From Nostoc mirabile CHAB5784 (lineage in GTDB: Bacteria > Cyanobacteriota > Cyanobacteriia > Cyanobacteriales > Nostocaceae), in NCBI RefSeq assembly GCF_020829645.1, contig NZ_JAIVFS010000010.1, positions 88,286 to 152,285 on the forward strand: DNA of 64,000 nucleotides. Direction: 5' to 3'. Shown here piece by piece: positions 18,937 to 27,565 of this stretch. The notes below the pieces were generated by a model. It was not told where the DNA came from, made no database searches, and worked only from the letters and a program-made list of their open reading frames with translations. The number at the start of each line of letters is the position of its first letter. The stretch's first letter is position 1. The translations under genes and the position numbers were made by a program.

Positions 18937-19224
18937 CTAATACAGATACGGATTCGTCTTCGGTTGATAGTCCAAACAATGGATTGCTTCTTCTGTATTG
19001 GCAATAGATGGGCGTACAGTACATTTAAGACGGTAATTGTCGGTAAAAAATTGGCAACCACTACAGGGTATTTGATGCATTTGCTTGGCTGTAGTCACAC
19101 TATCTCGCGCCGCCGTCCAGAGACTCAAAACAGCGAGAATAGTTACAGTCCAAGCAACGACAAAGCAAATGGGGACTAAAAAAGGTTGAATCCCATGAAT
19201 GAGGAAAGAGATCAGTTGCAACAC
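18937..19224 (-). CDS. conserved cyanobacterial small membrane protein, 95 aa
   Basis: It has an N-terminal pair of hydrophobic segments (about residues 3-18 and 19-40), then a cytoplasmic-looking tail with a cysteine-rich core IPCSGCQFFTDNYRLKCTVRP and a final conserved-looking CLDYQP. The spacing CxxC...C...C suggests a metal or Fe-S site. I recall similar small cyanobacterial proteins of unknown function. It is the gene after chlG on the same strand, separated by 83 bases, so a link to chlorophyll or membrane biogenesis is possible but unproven. Confidence 0.7.
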   Translation of the reverse strand: MLQLISFLIHGIQPFLVPICFVVAWTVTILAVLSLWTAARDSVTTAKQMHQIPCSGCQFFTDNYRLKCTVRPSIANTEEAIHCLDYQPKTNPYLY

Positions 19225-19244
19225 GATATGTCCTGATACAAACT

Positions 19245-19269
19245 AGGAGTTAAAGGTATATTAACTCCT
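19245..19269. terminator. 9-bp hairpin downstream of chlG
   Basis: AGGAGTTAA (19245-19253) pairs with TTAACTCCT (19261-19269) around a 7-base loop. It sits 40 bases past the chlG stop. No strong T-run follows on the minus strand, so terminator function is uncertain; it may be part of the AACTCCT repeat family. Confidence 0.35.
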
Positions 19270-19307
19270 AACTCCCAACTTTTAGCTTCTGACTATGGAA
19301 GTATAAT

Positions 19308-20354
19308 TTAAATGCCAGCATGACCCAGCGCTAAACCAGTGACGAGCATTCCTAGAACAAGGAACGGTTGGGCGCTGGCTTGGTATTTAACATCATTCTT
19401 CACGGGGTCACGCAGGAAATACATATCCTGTAAAGTGATTTGCGGAATGATTAACAGTATTAGTATTGTTGCATACAAATTCTCATGGATGCTGACGAGA
19501 TAAGCTGCTATCAATCCTTGAAATACATCAATTGTGACTACACAAATCCATGCCGCAGTGGTGATGCCAAACATTACGGGTAGTGAATTTAATCCTAGCT
19601 GGCGATCCCCTTCTACACTCTTAAAATCATTGACGATGGCAATACCCAATCCAGCCAAGCTGTAGAACATTGTCAAAATCACGATTGTGGAATTGAGATC
19701 ACCAAACAAAGCGTGTCCTGTAGACCAAGGTAGGGTGATATAACTTGCACCCAAGGCGTAGCTACCTAGCCAGCCGTTTTGCTTGAGTTTCAGGGGAGGT
19801 GCAGAATAAATGTAGGCGATGAAAGAACCGATAATCGCGATCGCTGTAATTGTCGGGAATTCATGACCAGACCACACATCCAGCGCAAATGCCAAAGCAA
19901 TACCAGCAATTAGTAATACCCAAATCTGAATAATTACCTGGGATAGGGGAATTGCCCCAGAGGGAATCGGGCGATAGGGTTCATTGATGGCATCGATTTC
20001 GCGATCGTAGTAATCATTGAGGATTTGGGTGTAACCTGTCATCAATGGCCCAGCCAGCAGCATACAGGTTGCTACCTTCAACACATTTTCCAGTGTCCAA
20101 GTATAGTTACCAGAAGAAGCCGCACCACAGACTACGCCCCAAATTAGGGGAATCCAGGTAATCGGCTTCATTAGCTGCAAACGAATTTTCCAAATTGAAG
20201 TTTCCCCAGACGCTGCACCTTTCATCCCCAGCAGTTGCCTAGTTTTCGCACTGCGATCGGCAGATGCGTTCGCTTTTTCGCTGGAATTATTTACCACTGA
20301 GTCTAATGCCTCAGCTGGGTTAGGGTCTGGGGTAATGGGAGTTGATTCTGACAT
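19308..20354 (-). CDS. chlG: chlorophyll synthase ChlG
   Basis: The 348-residue UbiA-family prenyltransferase esterifies chlorophyllide a with geranylgeranyl or phytyl diphosphate in the thylakoid membrane, the last step of chlorophyll synthesis. The first Asp-rich motif NDYYDREIDAINEPYRPIPSG and the second motif NDFKSVEGDRQLG are intact, and about eight membrane segments follow. A polar N-terminal extension (1-60) precedes the ARQLLGMKGA-like segment usual in ChlG. The ATG at 20354 is the only sensible start. Confidence 0.95.
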   Translation of the reverse strand: MSESTPITPDPNPAEALDSVVNNSSEKANASADRSAKTRQLLGMKGAASGETSIWKIRLQLMKPITWIPLIWGVVCGAASSGNYTWTLENVLKVATCMLLAGPLMTGYTQILNDYYDREIDAINEPYRPIPSGAIPLSQVIIQIWVLLIAGIALAFALDVWSGHEFPTITAIAIIGSFIAYIYSAPPLKLKQNGWLGSYALGASYITLPWSTGHALFGDLNSTIVILTMFYSLAGLGIAIVNDFKSVEGDRQLGLNSLPVMFGITTAAWICVVTIDVFQGLIAAYLVSIHENLYATILILLIIPQITLQDMYFLRDPVKNDVKYQASAQPFLVLGMLVTGLALGHAGI

Positions 20355-20446
20355 AAAGCGTATTTTTTTTAGAGTGAGGAGTTAAGAGTTAAAAGTTATG
20401 AATTATTGTTTTTTTCCTAACTCCTCACTCCTAACTCATAACTAAA

Positions 20447-21547
20447 TTAAAACGAAATTATCAAATAATTATTCTGAAACTTTGCTCCAGCAACTGGTCT
20501 GCCACTGAGAGCTGGAGGCAAGGGAATATTGCGTCGCTGATCTCCTGCTTCTACCGTGACTTCTGGCCCATATTGGGTAAGCTTGACTTGCTTTTTGTCA
20601 AACCCTGGCAAGAATAAGCGTACTTGACGATTGTGGATATCTATTTCAATTGGTTTGGGAGCCTGTAGAGCTTGTGCTTCAAAGTTGGGTAGGGCGTCTA
20701 TCAGTGGTTGCCAGTCACCTGTTGGCGAGTCGGGAACGACGCTTACAGGTAGGGGGATAAATTCCTGTGACAGGTTGGCATTTGTCTCAGTAGACACAAG
20801 CAGAACACCACCGACAGTTAAACCAATTTGTTGAGCACTACCCCACAAATAACGAGCATTTGCTACCTCAATGGGATCTCCTGTGGTCACTAAGAAAGCA
20901 GTGAGACGTTTGGGGTCAGCAAGAGCGGCTTTCCCCTTTTCTAAGAAATTATTGACTTGGTTAGTGGGCCCTGCAAAGTTATCTGCTGTCCAGTTGACAT
21001 TGAAAAAGCTGCTAATTAGCGGCTGAATTAAGGGCGATTCAGTAATCGTTTTCCCCAAATCGGAGTTGACAAACAATTGCCGAAATCGCCGGACATACCA
21101 ACTGAGAGATTCTGGCAAACCCAACACCCGCAACGTTAAAGAGTCACCCGTGCCATCGTAGACGATCGCATCATATTTGCCACTGGCATCATATTCGCGG
21201 ATAGCATTCAGGGCGAGGGCATTGTCCATGCCTGGTAATACTACCAGTTCTTGACCAAAAACGTCTTTGAATATGGGCGTGCGGAGATATTGCGCCTCAA
21301 GTTTCTTCACTTCGTCCCAGTTGCGTTCTAGTAATACAGATGCTTGAAACTGGACTACTTGCAAATTGGGAGCGATTTCCTGGGGATCGGCAGCAATGGG
21401 AGTACCCAGCAGAATTGACAATGTTGGTTCTGCTTGTCCTGCTAGGAGTACGCGCTTGCCTTGACTTGCCAATAATTTGGCGGCGGCGATCGCAATTTTG
21501 GTACGAGCGGTGCCGCCTTTGCCCAAAAATGTCAATATTAGAGCCAT
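20447..21547 (-). CDS. ArsA/Get3-like ATPase with altered P-loop and C-terminal HSP20-like domain
   Basis: The 366-residue protein has the SIMIBI/ArsA fold: N-terminal MALILTFLGKGGTARTKIAIAAAKLLASQGKRVLL, then a Get3-like core, and a C-terminal alpha-crystallin-like segment (about 295-366, starting IDIHNRQVRLFLPGFDKKQV). In the deviant Walker A motif KGGxGKT, this protein reads KGGTART: K10 is kept, but G14 is Ala and the phosphate-binding Lys is Arg15. ATP hydrolysis may therefore be weak or absent. It lies 92 bases upstream of chlG on the same strand and may be co-transcribed. In plants and cyanobacteria ArsA/Get3 homologues have been linked to membrane-protein targeting; the role here is open. 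Confidence 0.85.
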   Translation of the reverse strand: MALILTFLGKGGTARTKIAIAAAKLLASQGKRVLLAGQAEPTLSILLGTPIAADPQEIAPNLQVVQFQASVLLERNWDEVKKLEAQYLRTPIFKDVFGQELVVLPGMDNALALNAIREYDASGKYDAIVYDGTGDSLTLRVLGLPESLSWYVRRFRQLFVNSDLGKTITESPLIQPLISSFFNVNWTADNFAGPTNQVNNFLEKGKAALADPKRLTAFLVTTGDPIEVANARYLWGSAQQIGLTVGGVLLVSTETNANLSQEFIPLPVSVVPDSPTGDWQPLIDALPNFEAQALQAPKPIEIDIHNRQVRLFLPGFDKKQVKLTQYGPEVTVEAGDQRRNIPLPPALSGRPVAGAKFQNNYLIISF

Positions 21548-21667
21548 TATTTGATTCCTATTTTCACCGCCGGTCTTTTCAACTCCAACTTAGCACTCAA
21601 CAAAGAATCTCAGCCTGTGTTTTAAACTTTAGATGCCAAGAAAAACCCGGTTCTGAGTTCTTTACAA

Positions 21668-21859
21668 CTACACAGGTTTGATTTCATCTTCAAAAAACCA
21701 AGTAGAAGTGTTGTCGTCAAACAGCACCACTACACCAATCCCAGCACCATCGGTGACTTTGTAGCCTTGGATGATACCCACTTGTCCTAGTTTTTTTACA
21801 ACAGGGGCAGAGACGCGATCGCGCAAGCGAAAGACTTTAACCTTTTGTCCGATTTCCAT
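21668..21859 (-). CDS. DUF2862-type small protein, 63 aa
   Basis: This small all-beta protein begins MEIGQKVKVFRLRDRVSAPVVKKLGQVGIIQGYKV and ends FFEDEIKPV. It matches the cyanobacterial DUF2862 type (SH3-like barrel) as I know it. Function is unknown. It is the first gene upstream of the ArsA-like gene on the same strand (120 bases apart), possibly in one transcript with chlG. Confidence 0.8.
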   Translation of the reverse strand: MEIGQKVKVFRLRDRVSAPVVKKLGQVGIIQGYKVTDGAGIGVVVLFDDNTSTWFFEDEIKPV

Positions 21860-22009
21860 GCCTGATTACAATTCAGATAAACCAAGTCTCAGTGTAGCGG
21901 AATCTGTGACTCTGCTCTCATAAATTCAGCAAAGAAGAGGGGCAGAATCATAACTCCTAACTCCTAACTCCTAACTTCTAACTTTTAACTGCTGACTTAA
22001 CAGCTTAAA

Positions 22010-22132
22010 ATTAAATCAACAACTAAACAGGCTATTGCGGCGCAATTACGGTTGGAACAAGAACAGCTGCTTTGGCAACGGTTGGCGGAACATTTGCGAT
22101 CATTAGGAGTTAATCCAGATAGCTTGAGTTAA
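22010..22132 (+). pseudogene. 3' fragment of an Uma2-family gene
   Basis: The frame ending at TAA (22130-22132) reads QLLWQRLAEHLRSLGVNPDSLS at its end, nearly the same as the C-terminus of the intact gene that follows (RLAEYLRSQGVDPDNLS). No start or nuclease domain precedes it. It is the tail of a lost tandem copy. Confidence 0.75.
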
Positions 22133-22150
22133 GCAAATAAGGTAGTAGTC

Positions 22151-22969
22151 ATGTATCAAACAGATCCCCCCCGTCCACCACAAGAAACCATGCCTACGAT
22201 GTATGATTTACCCAGTGAATTAATTGGGGAATCAGGTTTGCCAGATGAATTTCACTGCATTCAGGCGGATTTGCTCAGTGAGACTTGTCAGCCTCTGACT
22301 TATCCATCTGAGGAAATTTTGCTTGCTAGTGACTTGAATCTTTACTACGACCCTCGCCATACTTTGTGGTACAAGCGTCCTGATTGGTACATGGTTTTAG
22401 GACTACCTAGTGCTAGCCAACAGCAAGACCTACGCTTAAGTTATGTCATTTGGCAAGAGGGAGTTGTTCCATTTTTAATAGTTGAATTACTTTCACCAGG
22501 TACAGAACAAGAAGACTTAGGAAAAACACTGCAGGAAGTAAACCGACCCCCAACAAAATGGGAAGTATATGAACGTATTTTGCGGGTTCCCTACTATGTT
22601 GTTTATGATCGCTATGAAAATCATTTGCGTGCTTTTCAACTCATAGGCACTCGCTACGAGGCAATATCTTTACCAGAGAACCGCTTATGGCTGGAAGAGT
22701 TAGAACTAGGATTGGGTCTTTGGCAAGGTTCTTATCAGCAGACAACAGGTTTGTGGTTGCGTTGGTATAATGCAGCAGGTTGGGTACCAACGCGAGGAGA
22801 AAAAGCTGAACAAGAACGTCAACGGGCTGAACAAGAATATCAACGGGCTGAACAAGAATATCAACGGGCTGAACAAGAACGTCAACGGGCTGAACAAGAA
22901 TATCAACGAGCAGAGCGATTGGCAGAGTATTTGCGATCGCAGGGAGTCGATCCAGATAATTTGAGTTAA
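22151..22969 (+). CDS. Uma2 family endonuclease-like protein with repeat-rich coiled coil
   Basis: This 272-residue protein of the large cyanobacterial Uma2/DUF820 family has a PD-(D/E)XK-like fold. Residues about 20-200 contain the core (YPSEEILLASDLNLYYDP, then DWYMVLG, then VPFLIVELLSPGTE with the acidic and Glu positions). The C-terminal part (about 218-255) is a coiled coil built from tandem AEQEYQR units. It ends in the family tail RLAEYLRSQGVDPDNLS. Its biological role is unknown. The neighbouring 5' fragment shows that the locus once held two copies. Confidence 0.88.
   Translation: MYQTDPPRPPQETMPTMYDLPSELIGESGLPDEFHCIQADLLSETCQPLTYPSEEILLASDLNLYYDPRHTLWYKRPDWYMVLGLPSASQQQDLRLSYVIWQEGVVPFLIVELLSPGTEQEDLGKTLQEVNRPPTKWEVYERILRVPYYVVYDRYENHLRAFQLIGTRYEAISLPENRLWLEELELGLGLWQGSYQQTTGLWLRWYNAAGWVPTRGEKAEQERQRAEQEYQRAEQEYQRAEQERQRAEQEYQRAERLAEYLRSQGVDPDNLS
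22803..22915 (+). repeat. intragenic 21-24-bp tandem repeat encoding the coiled coil
   Basis: About five near-identical units of CAACGGGCTGAACAAGAATA with one- or two-base changes encode repeating QRAEQEY. Near-identity at DNA level indicates recent expansion. Confidence 0.85.
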
Positions 22970-22999
22970 GTATAAAAGTTTAACCGAATCCGTGACACA

Positions 23000-24115
23000 T
23001 CAAGTTGAGTTTTTGCCCGTAACTTGTAGCCAGCGACATACTAATTCGTCCCAAGAATAGATTTCATCAGTTTGGATCTGGGAGCGATCATAGGTTTGTG
23101 CGGCAATCAAGGCATTGTGAATGCTGCTAGCATCTCCAGGTTGATAGTAAAAAACATGAGGACGAGAAGACGACAAGTAGATTGGAGCAATAATTGGCAA
23201 CTTGCAGTAAGTATACTGGATTACTTTGAGACTATCACTAAAACCCTCTGCACCAGGACTGTAGGAAAGTGTATGGAGAGCAATATCTGCATATTTGAGA
23301 TAAGGGATTGTCACTTCAAAAGGCAACTCACCGTAGGCAGTGATGTTTTTTCTTTGAGGTAAATGGGGAATAGGACCGATAATATGAAATTGCCAATTAG
23401 GAAATAATTGGCTGGCTTGCTCTAGAAAGTTCCGGTCAAAATGAGAGTTCCCCACAAAAACAATGTTTGGGTACACTAAGGATTGATAAGGCGTTGGATA
23501 ATCCCATACAAAAAGGTCTTTGCGAATACCGTGTAGATGCAATTCTAGGTTGGGTAGTCCTGCAAAAATACGGTAAATGTGCTGACTAGGGACACTGACT
23601 AAATCAAATTGGGTAGCCACCCGTTTTTCTGTATCTAAAACAACCGGATGATTACGTAATAAGCGCAAATCGTCTGACACGCGGTAGATAAACTGGGCGC
23701 TGGGATTGAGCCGTTTGCATGTTTCAAATAGAAGTAGAGCAGGGGTACTCTCGAAGATGAAGAGGTCAGCCTGAGAGATCATTGGTTCTACTGGCCCCAA
23801 AGGAAGCTGACCGTAGAGACGGAACCATCTGCGGCTAAGATAGTTGAGGAAATCCCAGCGCAGGTTAGCTGGATGCCAAGGTGTGAACCAGACGTAGCTC
23901 CACATTTTTTTCTGCACTTCCTGGAGTTGGTTTGCTTCTTGCAGCACGGGGTATGCTAGGCGATAGTCTCTACGAATCACCGATAGCCAACTCAAAGCTG
24001 CTGTTAAAAACACGACTTCCCAACCTTGACGCCAAAGAGCATCAGCCAACCAGTGAAAACCAGCTTTTCGTTTAGAGTTCCAATAATGCCCAGTAATCAA
24101 AACTACACGCTTCAT
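23000..24115 (-). CDS. GumK-like glycosyltransferase
   Basis: This 371-residue GT-B glycosyltransferase begins MKRVVLITGHYWNSKRKAGFHWLADAL, which resembles the N-terminus of GumK, the glucuronosyltransferase of xanthan synthesis. The C-terminal half has a Rossmann-like donor domain (IVFVGNSHFDRNFL, then FHIIGPIPHL, and a donor-binding PGAEGFSDSLKVIQYTYCKLP). No signal peptide is visible, so it is cytosolic or peripheral. It is divergent from the wbpA operon and marks the left edge of the polysaccharide locus. Donor specificity is a guess from the family. Confidence 0.75.
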   Translation of the reverse strand: MKRVVLITGHYWNSKRKAGFHWLADALWRQGWEVVFLTAALSWLSVIRRDYRLAYPVLQEANQLQEVQKKMWSYVWFTPWHPANLRWDFLNYLSRRWFRLYGQLPLGPVEPMISQADLFIFESTPALLLFETCKRLNPSAQFIYRVSDDLRLLRNHPVVLDTEKRVATQFDLVSVPSQHIYRIFAGLPNLELHLHGIRKDLFVWDYPTPYQSLVYPNIVFVGNSHFDRNFLEQASQLFPNWQFHIIGPIPHLPQRKNITAYGELPFEVTIPYLKYADIALHTLSYSPGAEGFSDSLKVIQYTYCKLPIIAPIYLSSSRPHVFYYQPGDASSIHNALIAAQTYDRSQIQTDEIYSWDELVCRWLQVTGKNST

Positions 24116-24336
24116 AACTAGATAAATATCATAAGTGTGCCAAGCCTGTTAAACTAATACACTAGTAAATTTAATCTCTGCTGAAAAAGCCTTGTGTTGC
24201 AACAAAAATCTCAACATTATTGTCATTGTCCGCTTTCAGGAGTCAGGATAACCCTACCTACAAAGCAATGGAGTTTGTTTAAAAAAGGGATTTAACTTCT
24301 TCTCTGGCATCCACTGTCGCACTCAAATCCCTTCTA
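24116..24336. other. left part of the gumK-like/wbpA divergent spacer
   Basis: No gene is visible. The spacer continues through the inverted-repeat element (24337-24502) and then about 180 bases of dispersed repeat (about 24595-24630, GCTACGCGCAGCGTCTCGTA) before wbpA. Confidence 0.5.
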
Positions 24337-24502
24337 AGAGGTTGTTTAAAAAGTCTTCTTGTCGGTAGCAAAAGGTTCTAGAACCCCTTAAATCCCCCGA
24401 TAAATTTGGGGACTTTGATTCCGGTTCCCCCCTTTTTAAGGGGGGTTAGGGGGGATCAATAAGTGCCTAAAATCACAGCCGACCACTTTTCAAACATCCT
24501 CT
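24337..24502. mobile_element. 166-bp inverted-repeat element (MITE-like), copy 1
   Basis: The element runs from AGAGGTTGTTTAAAAAGTC to a right end whose reverse complement is AGAGGATGTTTGAAAAGTG. Inside are CCCCCCTTTTTAAGGGGGG and a GGGGGGATCAATAAGTGCC segment. A second copy, over 85 percent identical by eye, lies at 54797-54961. No ORF is present. No clear target duplication was found. Confidence 0.8.
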
Positions 24503-24686
24503 AACTCCTGACTCCTGACCAAAAAAGACTCATGATACAGAGCAACTGAATTTATTGATAGGGATTTTGAATTTTGAATTTGGAGCATACTCCTTTGCGG
24601 ATCTTGCTACGCGCAGCGTCTCGTAGATAATCGACGTGACTCTTTTTTGTAAAAACTGAAAATTAAGTAGACTTATCCGTAGAGTA

Positions 24687-26015
24687 ATGATTAACGAACC
24701 TCAAACTTTGATTAACTTACAACAAAAAATTAGGGCACATACTGCCATTGTTGGTGTTGTTGGACTGGGATATGTGGGTCTACCATTTGCTGTTGAAAAA
24801 TCCAAAGTTGGTTATCAAGTATTGGGAATTGAGCAAAATCCTAAAAGAGCTGAACGAGTTAACATAGCTGACAATTACATCACGGATATTAAAGATGAAG
24901 AATTAAAACAAGTTGTCAGCAGTGGTAAGCTGCAAGCGGTTTTAAATTTCGACCGGGTAGCAGAAATGGATGTAATCGTGATTTGCGTCCCAACGCCGTT
25001 GACCAAGAATTTAACACCGAACTTGAGCTACATCGAAAATGTCACCCATGCCATTGCTAAACACTTGAGAACAGGGCAGTTAATAACCCTAGAATCTACC
25101 ACTTATCCAGGAACCACAGACGAAGTTATGCGACCTTTACTAGAGGAGGTTAGTGGTTTACAGCAAGGACGAGATTTCTTTCTCGCCCATTCCCCAGAGC
25201 GGGTAGATCCGGGGAATCAGCGTTACACTACCAAAAATACTAGCAAGGTAGTAGGAGCATCCGATACATATTCACTCGAAGTTGCCAAGTTATTTTACGA
25301 GCAAACTATTGAGCATGTAGTACCTGTTAGTAGCGCCAAAGCTGCGGAGCTAGTGAAGGTGTTTGAGAATACCTTTCGGGCTGTCAATATTGCTTTAGTA
25401 AATGAATTAGCGCTATTGTGCGATCGCATCGACTTGAATGTTTGGGAAGTCCTAGATGCTGCTAATACCAAACCTTTTGGAATTATGCCTTTCTATCCTG
25501 GACCAGGAGTAGGCGGTCACTGCATCCCTATTGACCCCCATTACTTAGAATGGAAAGCAAAGGAAGTCAATTTCAATACCCACTTTATTGCCTTAGCTGG
25601 GGAAATCAATCGTTCCATGCCCCTATTCGTGCGAGAAAAAGCCCGCAGATGCCTGAATAATTTAGGTATTGCCCCAGCCAGAGCTAGAGTATTGGTGATC
25701 GGTGCTGCTTATAAAAAAGATATTGAAGACTGGCGAGAATCACCCGCCATTATGGTAATTAACTATCTACTGGAAGATAAAATGACGGTTACTTACCATG
25801 ACCCTTACGTACCGCAAATAGAAGTCCGAGGACAGACATTTTCTAGCTTGGAACTAACGGACGAAATAATCGCCGCCGCCGATTTGGTAATTATTGCCAC
25901 AGAACATAGTCAAATTGATTATGTCAATTTAGTGCAAAAATCTCAAGCAGTTCTAGATACACGGGGTGTGACTCGACATCTAAATTGCGCCAGTGACAAA
26001 GTAACTCTGTTGTAG
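24687..26015 (+). CDS. wbpA: UDP-N-acetylglucosamine 6-dehydrogenase, WbpA type
   Basis: The 442-residue UDP-sugar dehydrogenase oxidises C6 of UDP-GlcNAc to UDP-GlcNAcA with NAD. The N-terminal Rossmann motif GVVGLGYVGLPFA, CVPTPL, ESTTYPGTT, HSPERVDPGN, and the catalytic-Cys loop FYPGPGVGGHCIPIDPHYL are all intact. These match WbpA of Pseudomonas aeruginosa B-band O-antigen synthesis better than WecC. It opens a tight four-gene operon (13-base gap to wbpB). Confidence 0.93.
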   Translation: MINEPQTLINLQQKIRAHTAIVGVVGLGYVGLPFAVEKSKVGYQVLGIEQNPKRAERVNIADNYITDIKDEELKQVVSSGKLQAVLNFDRVAEMDVIVICVPTPLTKNLTPNLSYIENVTHAIAKHLRTGQLITLESTTYPGTTDEVMRPLLEEVSGLQQGRDFFLAHSPERVDPGNQRYTTKNTSKVVGASDTYSLEVAKLFYEQTIEHVVPVSSAKAAELVKVFENTFRAVNIALVNELALLCDRIDLNVWEVLDAANTKPFGIMPFYPGPGVGGHCIPIDPHYLEWKAKEVNFNTHFIALAGEINRSMPLFVREKARRCLNNLGIAPARARVLVIGAAYKKDIEDWRESPAIMVINYLLEDKMTVTYHDPYVPQIEVRGQTFSSLELTDEIIAAADLVIIATEHSQIDYVNLVQKSQAVLDTRGVTRHLNCASDKVTLL

Positions 26016-26028
26016 AGAGAAAGATTAA

Positions 26029-26991
26029 GTGGTGACAGATTATATAAACAAAAAAGTAATAGTGGTCGGCGCAGGAAACTGGGGCAAAAACCTAGTGCGT
26101 AATTTCCACAATTTAGGGGCATTAGCTGGGGTCGCTGAAGCCCATCCTGGTCTGCGAGAAGCGATCGCCACAACCTACCCAGATACAGTTACTTATAGTG
26201 ACTTTGAAGTAGCCCTAGAAACTGATGTCCCGGCTATAGTATTGGCAACTCCTGCACCAACCCATTATCAATTAGCAATGGCGGCCTTAGCAGCAGGTAA
26301 GGATGTGTTTGTCGAAAAGCCCATGACGCTCCTCACTGATGAGGCGCGATCGCTTGCCGAATATGCAGACAAACAAGGGCGGATTCTGATGGTGGGTCAT
26401 TTATTATTGTATCAACCCGCGATCGCTTGGATGCGGGACTATCTAGCCAGTGGCAAGGCGGGAAAGGTGCTACACGTCGCTACGCAAAGGTTGAAACTAG
26501 GCAAGGTACGTACACAAGAAAATGTCTGGTGGTCATTTGCTCCCCATGATGTTTCGGTGGTACTAGATTTGTTAGGAAACCCGCAACTGCAAAAAGTACA
26601 CGCTCAGGGAAATGCTATTTTGCAACCAGGGATTGCAGATCATGTACAAGTTGACCTCCGCTTCCAAAGTGGTCAATCTGCTCAGATTAATTGTTCTTGG
26701 TACTGGCCATTCACGCAGCGCACTACGGTAGTTATTGCCCAAAAGCAAATGCTGGTTTACGATGAAATGCAACAAACGGTGACAATCCACCACAAATATA
26801 TCGACCAAGATTTAAACCATTACGACGACGGGAGCGAAATCATCGAAGTAGCGGCGTCTGAACCTCTAAAAATAGAGTGCCAACACTTCTTAGATTGTGT
26901 GAAAACTCGTCAAAAACCCAATTCTGATGGCTGGAATGGAGTAGCAGTTGTAGAAATTTTAGAGGAGGCGCAAAAGTTCTTACATGGCTAA
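26029..26991 (+). CDS. wbpB: Gfo/Idh/MocA-family 3-oxidase, WbpB type
   Basis: The 320-residue NAD-dependent oxidoreductase has N-terminal VVGAGNWGKNLVRNF and the catalytic EKPMTL motif near residue 97. WbpB oxidises C3 of UDP-GlcNAcA to the 3-keto sugar, which WbpE then aminates. The start is one of two adjacent GTG codons (26029) behind GAGAGAAAG. The 3' end overlaps wbpD by 8 bases, which suggests translational coupling. Confidence 0.88.
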   Translation: MVTDYINKKVIVVGAGNWGKNLVRNFHNLGALAGVAEAHPGLREAIATTYPDTVTYSDFEVALETDVPAIVLATPAPTHYQLAMAALAAGKDVFVEKPMTLLTDEARSLAEYADKQGRILMVGHLLLYQPAIAWMRDYLASGKAGKVLHVATQRLKLGKVRTQENVWWSFAPHDVSVVLDLLGNPQLQKVHAQGNAILQPGIADHVQVDLRFQSGQSAQINCSWYWPFTQRTTVVIAQKQMLVYDEMQQTVTIHHKYIDQDLNHYDDGSEIIEVAASEPLKIECQHFLDCVKTRQKPNSDGWNGVAVVEILEEAQKFLHG

Positions 26992-27565
26992 CTATTTTGT
27001 GCATGAATCCAGTTATGTGGATGAAGGTGCCCAAATTGGTGAAGGTACAAAAATTTGGCACTTTTGCCACATCCTGGGCAAAGCTAAAATTGGTCAAAAC
27101 TGCGTCTTCGGACAGAATGTTTTGGTTTCTAATCACGTAGTAGTTGGCGATTACTGCAAGATTCAAAATAATGTCTCCCTTTATGAGGGGGTGATTCTAG
27201 AAGACTACGTTTTTTGTGGGCCAAGCATGGTCTTTACTAATGTCAAAACACCCCGATGTGAGTTTCCGCGCAATACCAGCAATGATTACCTGAGAACTTT
27301 GGTGAAACGGGGAACTAGTATTGGGGCAAATGCGACCATCGTTTGTGGTATAACCTTGAACGAATATGCCTTCGTCGCCGCTGGTGCTGTGGTGACAAAA
27401 GATATACCATCATACGCGATCGCCGCAGGAGTACCAGCAAAAATTATTGGTTGGATGAGTGCCTACGGCGATGTGCTAAAGTTTGATGCTGATGCCTATG
27501 CCATCGACTCCACAGGAACTAAATATCAAAAAATATCAGAAACAGAGGTTATAAGGGTTTCATGA
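26984..27565 (+). CDS. wbpD: UDP-GlcNAc3NA N-acetyltransferase, WbpD type
   Basis: The 193-residue acetyltransferase has a left-handed beta-helix of hexapeptide repeats (about 1-160, starting YFVHESSYVDEGAQIGEGTKIWHF). This N-terminus is diagnostic for WbpD/WlbB 3-N-acetyltransferases, which acetylate the 3-amino group of UDP-GlcNAc3NA. The start overlaps wbpB by 8 bases and the stop overlaps wbpE by 4, as in other wbpABDE operons. Confidence 0.93.
   Translation: MANYFVHESSYVDEGAQIGEGTKIWHFCHILGKAKIGQNCVFGQNVLVSNHVVVGDYCKIQNNVSLYEGVILEDYVFCGPSMVFTNVKTPRCEFPRNTSNDYLRTLVKRGTSIGANATIVCGITLNEYAFVAAGAVVTKDIPSYAIAAGVPAKIIGWMSAYGDVLKFDADAYAIDSTGTKYQKISETEVIRVS

Noticed and set aside
22706..22964. 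Overlapping frames in the Uma2 coiled coil
   Set aside because: They are other-frame readings of the QRAEQEY repeat.
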